A stretch of 64,000 nucleotides of DNA, from the NCBI RefSeq assembly GCF_024362405.1, contig NZ_CP101454.1, forward strand, positions 1,922,001 to 1,986,000, given 5' to 3'. Numbering within the stretch: position 1 is the first letter of the stretch; each line of letters starts with the position of its first letter. Below, one piece after another: positions 23,716 to 33,143 of the stretch. The DNA is from Halorarius litoreus. Its GTDB lineage: Archaea > Halobacteriota > Halobacteria > Halobacteriales > Haloarculaceae. The notes beneath the pieces were generated by a model. It worked only from the letters and a program-made list of their open reading frames with translations, made no database searches and had not been told where the DNA came from. The position numbers and the translations under genes were made by a program.

Positions 23716-24735
23716 TCAGCTCCGCGCCACGACGGCGAACGCCGCGCCCCCACCTACGACGAGTGCGAACCAGTAGCTCATCACCCGGTAGACGAGCGCG
23801 ACGGCGAACGCGGCGGCCGTCCCGGTGGGGGTCAGCGCGACGAGCAGCGCGACGAGCGCGAACTCTACGCCACCCAACCCACCAGGCGAGGGCGTCAGCC
23901 CCGCGAGCGTCGACGCCGGGACGATAAAGAGGACGAGCAGGAGGTCGACGGGGACGCCGAGCGTCTGGCCGGCGAAGTAGAGCGGGAGTGCGAAGAACAC
24001 CCACCCGAGATAGGCGAAGGCGACGGCCTTCACGAGCGCGACGCGGTCCTGTGCGATGCGGTCGAACGCCTCGAACAGGTCGTCGATGCGGCGACCGACA
24101 CCCTCGACCGAGACGCGGTCGGTGACGCGCGTGACGGGTTCGGTGAGCCGGAGCACGCCACCGCGGACGCGCTCGCGGAACCGCCAGCCGACGGCGACGA
24201 GCGCCGGGACGCCGAGCGCCATCACGAGTAGCCCCTGCGCGAGTCCCTTCACGACCGTCGGGAGTTCGGCCTGCAGCAGCAGGACGGACATCCCGACCGC
24301 CGAGAAGGAGAAGAACGGCAGCAAATTGAGGAGGTCGGCGGTCACGACACTCGCCAGCGAGTCCTCGTAGCTCGCACCCGTGTCTCGCGAGAGGACGTAC
24401 GCGATGAACGGCTCGCCGCCGGCTTGCCCGAGGGGGGTGACGTAGTTGGCGAACGTCGCAGCGAAGTACGTCACCACCAGCCGGCGATAGGGGACGTCGA
24501 TACCCGCGACCCCGAGGACGACCTGCCACGCCTTCCCCCAGAGCGCGAGACAGAGCGCGGTGGAGAGACAGCCGGCGGCGAGCCACCGGGGGTCGGCTTC
24601 CGCGAGCGCGTCGCTCACCTGCCGGAGGCCGACCCCCGCTGCGAAGAGGTAGAGGAGGACGCCCGCGATGAGAAACCCCAGAAGCGTCTTCGCGGCGGTC
24701 TCCCGGTCGACGAACTCGAGGACCTCGCGGGTCAC
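23716..24735 (-). CDS. Lysylphosphatidylglycerol synthase-type transmembrane protein (flippase-like)
   Basis: A 339-residue integral membrane protein with about eight helices. It belongs to the LPG_synthase_TM/UPF0104 family (signature region YFAATFANYVTPLGQAGGEPF, about 88-108). The lysyl-transferase domain of bacterial MprF is absent, so only the membrane part, thought to translocate lipids or glycolipids, is present. Its ATG follows the stop codon of the sulfatase-like gene with no gap, indicating one operon. Confidence 0.82.
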   Translation of the reverse strand: MTREVLEFVDRETAAKTLLGFLIAGVLLYLFAAGVGLRQVSDALAEADPRWLAAGCLSTALCLALWGKAWQVVLGVAGIDVPYRRLVVTYFAATFANYVTPLGQAGGEPFIAYVLSRDTGASYEDSLASVVTADLLNLLPFFSFSAVGMSVLLLQAELPTVVKGLAQGLLVMALGVPALVAVGWRFRERVRGGVLRLTEPVTRVTDRVSVEGVGRRIDDLFEAFDRIAQDRVALVKAVAFAYLGWVFFALPLYFAGQTLGVPVDLLLVLFIVPASTLAGLTPSPGGLGGVEFALVALLVALTPTGTAAAFAVALVYRVMSYWFALVVGGGAAFAVVARS

Positions 24736-26217
24736 TTATTCGATGTAACCGAGGTCTTCGAGCCGGTCTTTCGTCGTCTCGTCCATGTCGCCGAGCACGT
24801 CGTCGTCCGGGTCGTAGTCGTCGTCCCACGTCTCGCCGACCCGGGACTCGAACTCGCGGAGCGTCGCCTCGACCTCCTCGATGACGGGGTCGTCCCCGCC
24901 AACGAGGTTCTCGGTCTCGCCGGGGTCGCGGTCGATGCGATACGCCTCGTCCGCGATGCGCTCGTTGCGGATGTACTTCCCGTCGACGCGGCGGGCCGCG
25001 CGCATCCGCGAGTAGTAGCGCGAATCCTTGTCGAGCTCGATGCCGGCGCTCTGGGCCTTGGTCTCGAGCTGTTTGAGCTCGACGACGGGCCGGTGGTACT
25101 CGACGAACGCGTACTCGCCGTCCGCGAAGTCGCGGTAGTCAGCCGACAGCAGCGAGCGCTTCGGGTCGAGCGGCTCGCCGACGCCTTCGGCGCCCGCGAA
25201 GTCGAGGACGGTGTGGTAGAGGTCCTGCAGTTCGACCTGCTGGTCGCTTCGTCCCGATTCCTCGCCCGGGGCCTTGATCATGAGGGGGACGTTCACGAGC
25301 GGGTCGTAGATGCAGAACTCGTGGCCGTAGATGCCGTGTTCGCCGTGGAGTTCGCCGTGGTCCGCACAGACGACGACGAGCGTGTCGTCCCACTGGTCGG
25401 TCGCCTTCAGGTGGTCGAACAGCCGCTCCAGTTGCGCGTCGATGTGGCGAATCTCGGCGTCGTACAGCCCGCGGATGTCCTCGAACTCCGCCTCGGAGAT
25501 GTCGCGGGCCCCGGAGTTGTACTCCTTCGAGTTCTGGCAGACATCGGTGGGGTCGACGCCGGGGGCGAACTCCTCGCGGTACTCCTCGGGCGGGTAGACG
25601 GGGAGGTGGGCGTCCATCAGGTTGATGAACGAGAACCACTGCTCCGAGGCATCGACGAACTCGATGGTGTTGTCGATGACCTGCGGGGTCTTCGAGTCCG
25701 CGCCGTCGCTCCCGGCGAAGTACTCGTGGATGTCGTTGCCGACCTCAACGAGGCGGTTCGCGACCGCACGCATCCGGTCGTGGTCGTTGATCTTCTGCCA
25801 GAAGTCGGCGAGGGCGCCCGAGAGGAAGTCGCCGGGCATCACTTCGAAGAAGTTGTCCTGGTCGTCGAATCCAGCGGTGAGGCGCGTGTAGGGCGTAATC
25901 CAGGCGTTCGAGGAGTAGCAGGCAGTGTCGTAGCCCGCGGCGGACATCGCCTGTGCGAGCGTCCCCACGTCGTCGGGGAGATACGGCTGTTCCTGGCTCG
26001 CGCCGTGCTGGCTCGGATAGAGTCCGGTGAACATCGAGGCGTGGACCGGGAGCGTCCACGGCGCGGGCGCGACCGCCTGCTCGTAGACGGTGGCTTCCTC
26101 CGCGAACGCCTCCAGTCCGGGCGTCGTGGGCTTGCCGTAGCCGTACGGCGTCAGGTGGTCCTTCCGGACCGTGTCCATCACGACGAAGAGGACGTTGCTG
26201 CCCGAACTGTCGTGCAT
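24736..26217 (-). CDS. Sulfatase/phosphoglycerol transferase-superfamily enzyme
   Basis: A 493-residue cytoplasmic-looking member of the alkaline phosphatase superfamily. Metal ligands are seen at D15 (VVMDTVRKD) and in CADHGELHGEHG. True sulfatases have C/S-x-P-x-R, where Cys becomes formylglycine. Here the nucleophile position is T55 in PWTLPVHASMFTG, so it is more likely a phosphodiesterase, phosphatase or phospho-group transferase. The pairing with a flippase-like membrane protein suggests a lipid- or glycan-linked substrate. A TATA box (TTTATC, 26242-26247) lies 24 bp before the ATG. Confidence 0.82.
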   Translation of the reverse strand: MHDSSGSNVLFVVMDTVRKDHLTPYGYGKPTTPGLEAFAEEATVYEQAVAPAPWTLPVHASMFTGLYPSQHGASQEQPYLPDDVGTLAQAMSAAGYDTACYSSNAWITPYTRLTAGFDDQDNFFEVMPGDFLSGALADFWQKINDHDRMRAVANRLVEVGNDIHEYFAGSDGADSKTPQVIDNTIEFVDASEQWFSFINLMDAHLPVYPPEEYREEFAPGVDPTDVCQNSKEYNSGARDISEAEFEDIRGLYDAEIRHIDAQLERLFDHLKATDQWDDTLVVVCADHGELHGEHGIYGHEFCIYDPLVNVPLMIKAPGEESGRSDQQVELQDLYHTVLDFAGAEGVGEPLDPKRSLLSADYRDFADGEYAFVEYHRPVVELKQLETKAQSAGIELDKDSRYYSRMRAARRVDGKYIRNERIADEAYRIDRDPGETENLVGGDDPVIEEVEATLREFESRVGETWDDDYDPDDDVLGDMDETTKDRLEDLGYIE

Positions 26218-26265
26218 ACTCGGGGGAACCGGCCGGCCGTGGATAAATCTCGTGGTCTCCGGCGC

Positions 26266-26403
26266 TCACCGGGCCGTTTTGGGCACCACGTAACTACGGG
26301 CCACAAGCGTCAATCGCTCCCAGGTCCGGTCGGTGACGTGGCAGTCCGCCGCCGTCGCCGTCGCCCGCAGCACACGGCGGTCCTCGGCGTCTACGCCCGG
26401 CAC
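26266..26403 (-). CDS. Possible 45-residue protein
   Basis: A GTG at 26403 opens 45 codons with typical local codon use, ending in TGA in the gap between nifU and the sulfatase-like gene. The product is basic and helical (contains RTWERLTLVARSYVV). An in-frame stop upstream leaves only GTG starts. Evidence is limited to codon bias and position. Confidence 0.3.
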   Translation of the reverse strand: MPGVDAEDRRVLRATATAADCHVTDRTWERLTLVARSYVVPKTAR

Positions 26404-26471
26404 GTCGTGGTCGTCGGAGGCTGGCTAGCCGCACGGCTCCGCGAGTAGAAAACAGGGAGTGAAACGCGGAG

Positions 26472-26837
26472 TTAGAACGGGGCTTCGGGACCTTCGTCCG
26501 TGCTCTCGGCGTCCGAGGACTCGCCGGGGAACGACGGCGAGACGTTGCCGCCGCCCATGCCCTCGTGGCCGCCGCCCATGCCAGTCTCGGCGTGGACGGT
26601 GTTGATCTCGGGGATCTCCTTCGTCATGCGGGACTTGATGGCCTGGATCGTCATCGGCGAGATGCCACAGCCCGAACACGCGCCCCCGAGCTGGATGGTG
26701 ACCGACCCCTCCTCGCGGTCGAGGTTCTGGATGGCCGCGCTGCCGCCGTGCATCTGAATCTGCGGGAAGTTGCGGCGCAGGAAGTTCGAGATGCGCTCCC
26801 GAAGCTCGTCCTCGCCCTCTGCGGTTTCCGTGCTCAT
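26472..26837 (-). CDS. NifU C-terminal domain (Nfu-type) iron-sulfur carrier
   Basis: A 121-residue protein. The NifU C-terminal domain spans about 8-80 with the cluster-binding motif CSGCGISP (CxxC). A Gly/Met-rich flexible tail (GMGGGHEGMGGGN) and acidic end follow. Such proteins carry a 4Fe-4S cluster between two monomers and hand it to apoproteins. ATG 26837 gives the usual short N-terminus. Confidence 0.9.
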   Translation of the reverse strand: MSTETAEGEDELRERISNFLRRNFPQIQMHGGSAAIQNLDREEGSVTIQLGGACSGCGISPMTIQAIKSRMTKEIPEINTVHAETGMGGGHEGMGGGNVSPSFPGESSDAESTDEGPEAPF

Positions 26838-26891
26838 ACCCGCGGCTATGGGACGACGATGCTTAGGAGTTGTCCCTAGGGGTTCCACCCG

Positions 26892-27734
26892 TTACCGACG
26901 CTCCATCACGAGGTACAGGAGGAGGACGGCACCGAGATACAGCACCATCCCTCCGACGACTCCCCACGTCAGCACGTTCGACGTGTCGAAGTTGTCCCAC
27001 ACCCGGGCCACGCCGACTAGCACCAGCGTGAACCCGAGTACCTGGCTCTGAACCGGTATCCGGGCTGCACTCCAGCGCTCGTCGAGGACGACCGCGACGT
27101 TCACGACACCGAAGAGGGCGAACCAGCCCGCCAACACGCGCGCCGTCAGTGGCGAGACCGTCCACGGCCAGCTACCGACCATGATGTCGGGAGCGACGAA
27201 CAGGACCACGGCACTGACGGCGACGACGATCCCGAGACTACCACCGAGGACCCGGACGATTCGCGGAACGCGAAGTGCGCCCGGTGGCGGCTCGTGGGGG
27301 TCGGTCCGGCGGTTGCGCGCCCAGACGGCGGGCACGAGGACGGGCGTGACCGCGTAGAGAACCACCCAGAGGACGAACGTGAAGTGGCTGTGGTTGAAGT
27401 TCTCCCAGTGGAGGACCGTGGCGAGTGCCATGGCCACCGTGAACGTGGCGATGCCGAGGAACACCGGCGCGACCGTGTGCCACCGGCTCGCCGTGGAGAC
27501 GCGGTAGAAGAAGTAGACGCCCGCGCCGTAGCCGGCACCCATGATTATCGGCGTCATTTCGGGGCGGATCGTCCACGCGAAGAACCGGGTTGTCTGCGAC
27601 GGCAGGCCGTAGAGGACCAGAAACGCCGCAGCGAGAAACGGGATGATGACGCGCGCGACCCAGCGCGTGAGGGGAAGGACGCGGTCGTCACGGACCGTGG
27701 CGACTCCTCGACGTCCCGTTTCTGAGTTGCGCAT
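26892..27734 (-). CDS. Multi-pass membrane protein of unknown function
   Basis: A 280-residue protein with about eight predicted membrane helices (first at about 28-45, last at about 258-275) and short loops. There are conserved-looking His/Trp residues in TVLHWENFNHSHFTF but no known transporter signature. The N-terminal 25 residues are basic and cytoplasmic. Some haloarchaeal relatives exist as unnamed membrane proteins, as far as I recall. No function assigned. Confidence 0.7.
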   Translation of the reverse strand: MRNSETGRRGVATVRDDRVLPLTRWVARVIIPFLAAAFLVLYGLPSQTTRFFAWTIRPEMTPIIMGAGYGAGVYFFYRVSTASRWHTVAPVFLGIATFTVAMALATVLHWENFNHSHFTFVLWVVLYAVTPVLVPAVWARNRRTDPHEPPPGALRVPRIVRVLGGSLGIVVAVSAVVLFVAPDIMVGSWPWTVSPLTARVLAGWFALFGVVNVAVVLDERWSAARIPVQSQVLGFTLVLVGVARVWDNFDTSNVLTWGVVGGMVLYLGAVLLLYLVMERR

Positions 27735-27809
27735 GTCCGTCTCCGATGTTCGTTCCGATTCACTGAGTCGTACTATAGCTATTCCGCCGCGCGAGCTCCC
27801 CGTCGTTCC

Positions 27810-28127
27810 CTATACGTCGAATACGCGGCGAAGCTCGCTCTCGATCTCCTCGACGTACAGCTCCAGCATGTCGTCGAGTTTCTCGTCGTCCACGACCACG
27901 ACGCCGTCGATGCGCTCGTGGGGGTTCTCGGGGAGTTCGATGGTGAACTCGCCGTCGCCTTCGTAGAACGGCTCCGACTCGTTGAGGATGGTCTGGTCGA
28001 TGCCGTGGATCAGCGTGGAGTCGTACTGCTCGTTCATCCGGTTGAACGCGTTCTTGTACGCCTGCTGCAGTTTGGGGAAGTAGTCGACGTACTTCTCCTC
28101 CTCGAAGGTCTCCGGGTCCAGAGTCAT
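27810..28127 (-). CDS. 105-residue haloarchaeal conserved protein
   Basis: A small soluble acidic protein (begins MTLDPETFEEEKYVDYFPKL) with a central beta region (EFTIELPENPHERIDGVVVVD) and a helical end. I recall it as a widespread haloarchaeal family without function. ATG 28127 is chosen because the similarity-bearing sequence begins there and the upstream extension is arginine-rich non-coding-like sequence. Confidence 0.75.
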   Translation of the reverse strand: MTLDPETFEEEKYVDYFPKLQQAYKNAFNRMNEQYDSTLIHGIDQTILNESEPFYEGDGEFTIELPENPHERIDGVVVVDDEKLDDMLELYVEEIESELRRVFDV

Positions 28128-28176
28128 ACACGTCTCTCGGCCGGTGGTGGGGAAAAATCGGGCGGTTACGCGCCGT

Positions 28177-28998
28177 TCACGCGGGCTCGCCCTGATACGG
28201 CACTTCGAGCAGGCGTGCGCCGCAGTCGGCACAGCCGACCGCGACAACCTCGTGTGAGCGGCAACAGGAGGTGACGGTCTCGGTGCCCGCCGTCACGGCC
28301 CCGTCGCACTCGGGGCAGGTCTCGACGAACACGCGGAGCCCTCCGAGCACCTGCGCTTTCGCGCCCACAGCGAGGCGGTCCCAGTCGTCGACGTACTCGG
28401 GGAGTTCGGCCGCCGCCGCGAGGTCCGCGAGCAACGCGGCCCGGGATTCCCACTGGCCGAGCCGGCGGTCGCCATCGAACGCCTCGAATCCATCGTCGTG
28501 CTCCTCGAACCGGAGGGTTGCGGAGTCGACGTCGAGGCGGTCGGCCAGCGCCTCGCGGTCGGCCCCCGCCTCGCGGAGGGCGTCCATCCGGTCGGTCCAC
28601 CCGTCCCGGAAGTCGTCGGCGAGACAGAGGTCGTCCTCCTCGGCGCAGGGCTCGACGACGCCCGCCTCCAGCAGCAGCGTCTCGGGGTCGACATCGTGCC
28701 GGAGGTCGGCGTCGGCAGCCGCGTCGGTGGCGCCCGACACTTGCGGTCCCTTGTCGAAGTAGGCCAGCAGCCAGTCGGGGAAGTAGCGCTTCGTCAACTC
28801 GGGTGTGCCCGGAACCAGATAGCCCCGGAGCCAGATGGCGAGGAGCGAGCCGACGAACAGCGCCGCGCCGGCCGGCGGGTAGACGACGCCTACACCGACG
28901 GACAGCACCGCGGCGATGGCGACGTTCGTCGCGGTACAGGGGATACACCGGTTCTCACCGGTGTATTCGGGTTGGCGGAGGCGAGCGACGAGGTTCAT
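28177..28998 (-). CDS. Membrane-associated zinc-ribbon protein
   Basis: A 273-residue protein. CIPCTATN (CxxC) at about 18-25 is followed by two hydrophobic helices (about 26-60), a soluble acidic region, and a C-terminal zinc-ribbon-like segment with CPEC (about 228-231) and CADC (about 258-261) plus an SCCRSH loop. The Cys pairs suggest one or two structural zinc sites facing the cytoplasm. The function is unknown. It lies 49 bp upstream of the 105-residue protein in the same direction, so it is probably co-transcribed. Confidence 0.7.
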   Translation of the reverse strand: MNLVARLRQPEYTGENRCIPCTATNVAIAAVLSVGVGVVYPPAGAALFVGSLLAIWLRGYLVPGTPELTKRYFPDWLLAYFDKGPQVSGATDAAADADLRHDVDPETLLLEAGVVEPCAEEDDLCLADDFRDGWTDRMDALREAGADREALADRLDVDSATLRFEEHDDGFEAFDGDRRLGQWESRAALLADLAAAAELPEYVDDWDRLAVGAKAQVLGGLRVFVETCPECDGAVTAGTETVTSCCRSHEVVAVGCADCGARLLEVPYQGEPA

Positions 28999-29282
28999 AC
29001 CCGTTCCACTGCGCCCGCAGGGCAAAGTTCCAACGCCCCTACTCGGTGCTGCGCCGTCGGTGGCAGACGGGCTAGGGCCGAGTATCGCCCGGCTGCAGGC
29101 GGGTTGGCGCCCGGAACGGCGCGGTTCTCCCTCTGTGAGGCTGGGCCGAGGCTGGCGCGAGCCACGGGATTTCATATCGCAGCATATGTTTTATGGGGTG
29201 CGTTGCAGCAGGAATCGGTGGTCTGCGTCAGTCTTCGAAAACGGCGCGTTCGGTGCGTCTCGCGGCGGCTTCCTGGCTTCGG

Positions 29283-30035
29283 TCACTCCTCGTCGCGCTC
29301 GATGCTGGCGCCCCCGCGGCCCTCGCCACCGGCGAAGCGGTCGGCGCCCGCCATCGCGGTCTGGAGCGCCCGCGAGCCGTGCCAGCCCTCGACGCCGAGC
29401 CCGCGCTCCAGCGTCGTGCCGATACCGTCGTAGACGGCCGCGCGGTCGGTCAGGACGGTCTCTTGGGGGAACTCGGCGATGCGCTTCCCCAGGTCGACGG
29501 CTGCCTCGCGGGCGTCGCCCGGCTCGACGACACGGGTGGCGAGCCCCCAGCGCTCGGCCGTCGCGGCGTCCACCGCTCTGCCGGTCAGGATCATGTCGAG
29601 CGCGCGACCCAGCCCCACCACTCGGGGGAGCCGCTGGGTGCCACCGTCGACGAGCGGGACACCGAACCGGCGCTCGAAACAGCCGAACTCGGCCGTCTCG
29701 CTCGCGACCCGGATGTCACACCACAGCGCCATCTCCAACCCGCCGGCGACGCAGTGCCCCTCGACGGCGGCGATGGTGGGTTTCGAGACGCGCTCGCGGG
29801 TGAACCCCAGCCAGCCCTCCGGGGAGTCCTGCAGGTCCATCGCCTTCAGGTCCGCCCCCGCAGAGAAGGTGCCCTCGCTCCCGGTGAGCACTCCCACCGT
29901 CGCGTCGCCTGCTTCGAACCGGGTCCAGGCGTCGAGCAGCGCATCGGCGGTGGCGCGGTCGATGGCGTTGCGGCGGTCCGGACGGTCGACCGTGACGACG
30001 GCGACCGGCCCCTCGCGGTCGTAGTGGACGCTCAT
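29283..30035 (-). CDS. Enoyl-CoA hydratase/isomerase family protein
   Basis: A 250-residue crotonase-fold enzyme acting on acyl-CoA. The oxyanion-hole segments are visible: SAGADLKAMD (about 58-67) and the GHCVAGGLEMAL region (about 92-103). GFERRFGVPLVDGG-like sequence follows (here CFERRFGVPLVDGG), where hydratases carry a catalytic Glu. ATG 30035 is chosen over upstream in-frame codons because the fold starts there (VHYDREGPVAVVTVDRP). The exact substrate is not deducible. Confidence 0.88.
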   Translation of the reverse strand: MSVHYDREGPVAVVTVDRPDRRNAIDRATADALLDAWTRFEAGDATVGVLTGSEGTFSAGADLKAMDLQDSPEGWLGFTRERVSKPTIAAVEGHCVAGGLEMALWCDIRVASETAEFGCFERRFGVPLVDGGTQRLPRVVGLGRALDMILTGRAVDAATAERWGLATRVVEPGDAREAAVDLGKRIAEFPQETVLTDRAAVYDGIGTTLERGLGVEGWHGSRALQTAMAGADRFAGGEGRGGASIERDEE

Positions 30036-30269
30036 GGCTCCGCAACCCGTCGCTCGGGCGTAAAACCCGAGGTCGGACGCTGGAACGGGCAGTTCGACAG
30101 ATCCGGGCCTCATGCGACCGCTCCGCTCATACACCTGATACTGCGATATCGAATCGGTGCTACCGGCCGGTCACGCTCCTGAGAACACGGACGGCATTCA
30201 CGACCCATCGTATTAATGAGGGGTCATAAATGCGATGATTAATCCGTTCACACGTCGTAATCGTGGGGC

Positions 30270-30578
30270 ATGAGCGGGTCCGACAACGGCTCGGGTGGGG
30301 AGAGCATCGAGGGGGGTGACGGGACGGTGCGAACCCGTTACGAGTGGGCGTCCTCGATCCCGTCGACCGCCGTCGTCGAGACTGTCGCCGCCGCCGCCGG
30401 CCGCGACCTCATAGAGTTCGCGCCGCTGTACGAGTTCGTCGACCCCGACGCGCTGAACGAGTTGGTGCGGTCGCCTACTGCGGGCAAGAGTGGAGCGACG
30501 GTGTCGTTCGTCTTCGAGGGCTACAAAGTCACGCTCCACAGCGACGGCGAACTCGTCGTCCAGCGCGCCTTCATCTAA
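30270..30578 (+). CDS. HalOD1 output-domain protein
   Basis: A 102-residue protein with an N-terminal acidic, Gly/Ser-rich tail and a HalOD1 domain (about 28-102: SIPSTAVVETVAAAAGRD...LHSDGELVV). HalOD1 is a haloarchaeal output domain usually fused to response regulators. Here it stands alone, so it may act as a small signalling or binding module. A GATTAATC box 25 bp before the ATG supports a leaderless start. A second HalOD1 gene lies at 31449. Confidence 0.82.
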   Translation: MSGSDNGSGGESIEGGDGTVRTRYEWASSIPSTAVVETVAAAAGRDLIEFAPLYEFVDPDALNELVRSPTAGKSGATVSFVFEGYKVTLHSDGELVVQRAFI

Positions 30579-30831
30579 CCAGCCGTCTGTTTCGGGATGT
30601 TGACTCTCCAAATCCGGCGATGTGACGCGTGTACACACCGTTGAACCGTTCAGTTGGCTCGTCCTACCGGTCGAACAGTCATCCACCAGTCAATCCCGGA
30701 TATCACCGTGTTTCCCCCGTGAGTCCGCCGGTAGGAGCTGTCTACTAGCACGTCAGCGCCAGTAATCACCCGTTCGTTCGCTGAACGGTCGCATCTGTTT
30801 ATACCGTCACCCCGACTCCGTGCTGACGACT

Positions 30832-31299
30832 GTGAGAGACGAGACTGCCACTAACCGGACGGCCGACCTCTTCATGGAGGCGTCCGAGTCGACGCTCGGT
30901 CGACGTCGGGCGGTCGTCGCACGCCTCGAGGAACTCCAGTCGAACGGCTGGCTGGACCGGTTCTCGGTTCGAACCTGGCCCAGTCGCGTCACGCTCGAGG
31001 GACCGAACGAGGACGTCGTCTCCGTCGTCCACCGACTCGAACGGTGGGCCGACGAAGCCGGCGTTTCGCTCGGCCCCTGTTTCGAGTGGCGAGAGTACGA
31101 CTGCACGTTCACCGACGAATCGGGCGAGCTGGTCTCGCTCCCGGTGGTTGCGCTCGCGGTGTACGAGGACGACGACCTCGTCGATGTCGCGCCGCGGGTC
31201 GAGACGTCGACCGTCGTGACCGTCGACGAACTGCTCGACGAACTGGGACAGCGGGCGGATACGGGCAGACGTCCTGCGGTCGTCGACGAACTCAGTTGA
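30832..31299 (+). CDS. Unknown two-part protein between two HalOD1 genes
   Basis: A 155-residue soluble acidic protein. The N-terminal half has a helix with TLGRRRAVVARLEELQSNGW and a beta segment. The C-terminal half has WREYDCTFTDESGELVSLPVVALAVYEDD and ends in a helix. I recall similar proteins in haloarchaea but no named function. The GTG at 30832 lies 28 bp after a TTTATA box (30798-30803), the normal leaderless spacing. An in-frame GTG at 30820 would lie too close to the box. Confidence 0.65.
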   Translation: MRDETATNRTADLFMEASESTLGRRRAVVARLEELQSNGWLDRFSVRTWPSRVTLEGPNEDVVSVVHRLERWADEAGVSLGPCFEWREYDCTFTDESGELVSLPVVALAVYEDDDLVDVAPRVETSTVVTVDELLDELGQRADTGRRPAVVDELS

Positions 31300-31448
31300 G
31301 GCGTAGCACACACAGATGTATCCCAAACCACACATGGAAACAGTGCGTATATAGTGCAATTTTAGATATCAATGGGTTGTCATAGTACAGGGCGAAAGAG
31401 TATCTCAGTTCGACACCTACCTATAGCGTCGAACCGACCGAGGAACAC

Positions 31449-31742
31449 ATGTCAGAATCAACGATGAAAAGCGGAAACAGCACCGACCCGATTTACGAAC
31501 GAACGTACCATTCGACGAGTGAGAGTCTCGTCAGCGTCATCATCGACGCCATCGCCAACGCGGCGGGCGTCGAGCCGGCGGCACTCGACAAGCCGCTGTA
31601 CGAGGCGATCGACACCGACGCGCTCTCGAAACTCTTCCACAATCTCGATGGGTCCGTAGACGGCTACGTCGCGTTCAACTACCTGTCGTACCGCGTCTTC
31701 GTCCACAGCGACGGCGCGGTGGCGGTGTACGAACGAATCTGA
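31449..31742 (+). CDS. HalOD1 output-domain protein
   Basis: A 97-residue stand-alone HalOD1 protein, similar in layout to the one at 30270 (SLVSVIIDAIANAAGVEPAA, then LYEAIDTDALSKLF, then VHSDGAVAVYE). A CTATAG box about 24 bp before the ATG supports a leaderless start. With 30270 it frames a three-gene same-direction cluster in which every gene has its own promoter. Confidence 0.82.
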   Translation: MSESTMKSGNSTDPIYERTYHSTSESLVSVIIDAIANAAGVEPAALDKPLYEAIDTDALSKLFHNLDGSVDGYVAFNYLSYRVFVHSDGAVAVYERI

Positions 31743-31847
31743 TTCCCTTCCTCGTTCGAAGATAGAGAGTCCTTAGCTACGCGGTTACTACCCGGTAGGT
31801 TCCTAAGCGCCACGTACCTTTCCGAACAGTCGTTCCATCAGGTGGTG

Positions 31848-32336
31848 ATGACGCGGACCTCCATTCTCCCGGACGAGCCGGTGGCCGAGTGGCCTGGGGC
31901 CGTCGACTGGCCCCGGCTCCTGTACACGGGTGCGTACGCCGCGACGCTCGCCGGTACCCTCGTCAGCGGCTGGCTCACGTACATCTACGTCGGTGCGGGG
32001 GCCCGCGAGCTCAACCCGGTCATCGTCGCGCTCATCGCCCTGGTCGGTTTCGAGTGGATGGTGCTCGTGAAGGTCGCGGTCGTCGTGGTCTGCTTCCACG
32101 CGTACTCCCTGCTCGCAACCGCGACGTCGACGGGGCTGGTGCTGGGGTTCTCGTGGCTCGCGGCGTGGATCCACCTCTTCGACGCTGCCCACGACATCGG
32201 GGTGGCCCTGCTCGCCGGCTGGATTCCTGCCGACCGCATCGCGCTCGCGACGCTCCTCATCCTCGTCGGCCTCGTCGTCGGGCTGCTGTTCCGGCCGCCG
32301 GAGGTCGTTCCCAACGGGCTCCGAGTGAGTCGATAG
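31848..32336 (+). CDS. Four-helix membrane protein (DUF5658-like)
   Basis: A 162-residue membrane protein with about four helices. The segment ARELNPVIVALIALVGFEWMVLVKV resembles the haloarchaeal DUF5658 family (ELNP motif after the first helix). Function unknown. ATG 31848 is used; two GTG codons immediately precede it in frame. Confidence 0.65.
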   Translation: MTRTSILPDEPVAEWPGAVDWPRLLYTGAYAATLAGTLVSGWLTYIYVGAGARELNPVIVALIALVGFEWMVLVKVAVVVVCFHAYSLLATATSTGLVLGFSWLAAWIHLFDAAHDIGVALLAGWIPADRIALATLLILVGLVVGLLFRPPEVVPNGLRVSR

Positions 32337-32370
32337 CGGACGCTGCGGGTCCGAGTGTCTGAAAATGGTA

Positions 32371-32390
32371 CCGTCGCCAGAGGGCGACGG
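32371..32390 (+). terminator. GC hairpin after the membrane protein gene
   Basis: Perfect 8-bp stem CCGTCGCC (32371-32378) and GGCGACGG (32383-32390) with loop AGAG, 34 bases beyond the stop codon at 32336, followed by CCGCATTTGT. A plausible transcript end. Confidence 0.35.
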
Positions 32391-33143
32391 CCGCATTTGT
32401 CGCGTGTGTTGCAGAGGGCCCGGATGCGGAAGACACCGCCCACGATCGGGGGGAAATCGTTTTGGGTATCTCCGGGCCATCTGCATGCTAGTGCCGGACT
32501 GTCTTTGGTATACGGGCAGTATCCCGCTTAGGGCGCTCGATACCGCCACGCGGCCGTGATTCCTCACCGGCACGCCGGGAGCCGGTAAGCCGGACCAACG
32601 CGACGAGGCCGAACCGGTGGCGGGCGTCGTGTCTCGAACCGACAGGCTACCTCGCTGCCATCCGTCACAGGTGCCGTGTAACAAACTGGTCGTCGGTCAG
32701 AGCCGCAGATGGCGACCGCTGTCGGGGCGTGGTAGCGTCACCGCGTGTCCGCCCCTGCTCCCCCGTCGCACCTGGGCGGGCGCTACGGGGACGAGGCGCT
32801 CGGCCGCTGGCTCCAAACACCGCGTCCACGACCCCGCGCGCTGTCGGCTCCCCGCGTCGGCGCCTCGACCGGCGTCCGATGGCGCGCACACCGGGCAGTG
32901 GTCGCCTCCCGGGTCGTCCCGCCGACGTTTCGCCGACACTGCCCGAATCGCACGTGGTATCCCCCGTGTACCGCGTTCAGGAACCCGGTTCAGTCGTCGT
33001 ATAACTATGCCCCATCCGGTAGTCGTGTCTGCTGGCGCCCACAACGGCGTCGATCCCCCCGGGGACACCTCGTTCCGGCACGGATGAGCTCCGTTCGGTG
33101 TCCCCGCCTGCCAAGCGGGAGGCCCTGCCGCCTCCTGCTGTTT
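32391..33143. other. Gene-poor stretch before the tRNA-like element
   Basis: About 750 bases without a convincing gene. Several overlapping open frames exist on both strands, but they are arginine/serine-rich and lack the third-position GC pattern of real genes here. No recognisable mobile-element remnant was seen. Confidence 0.5.
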
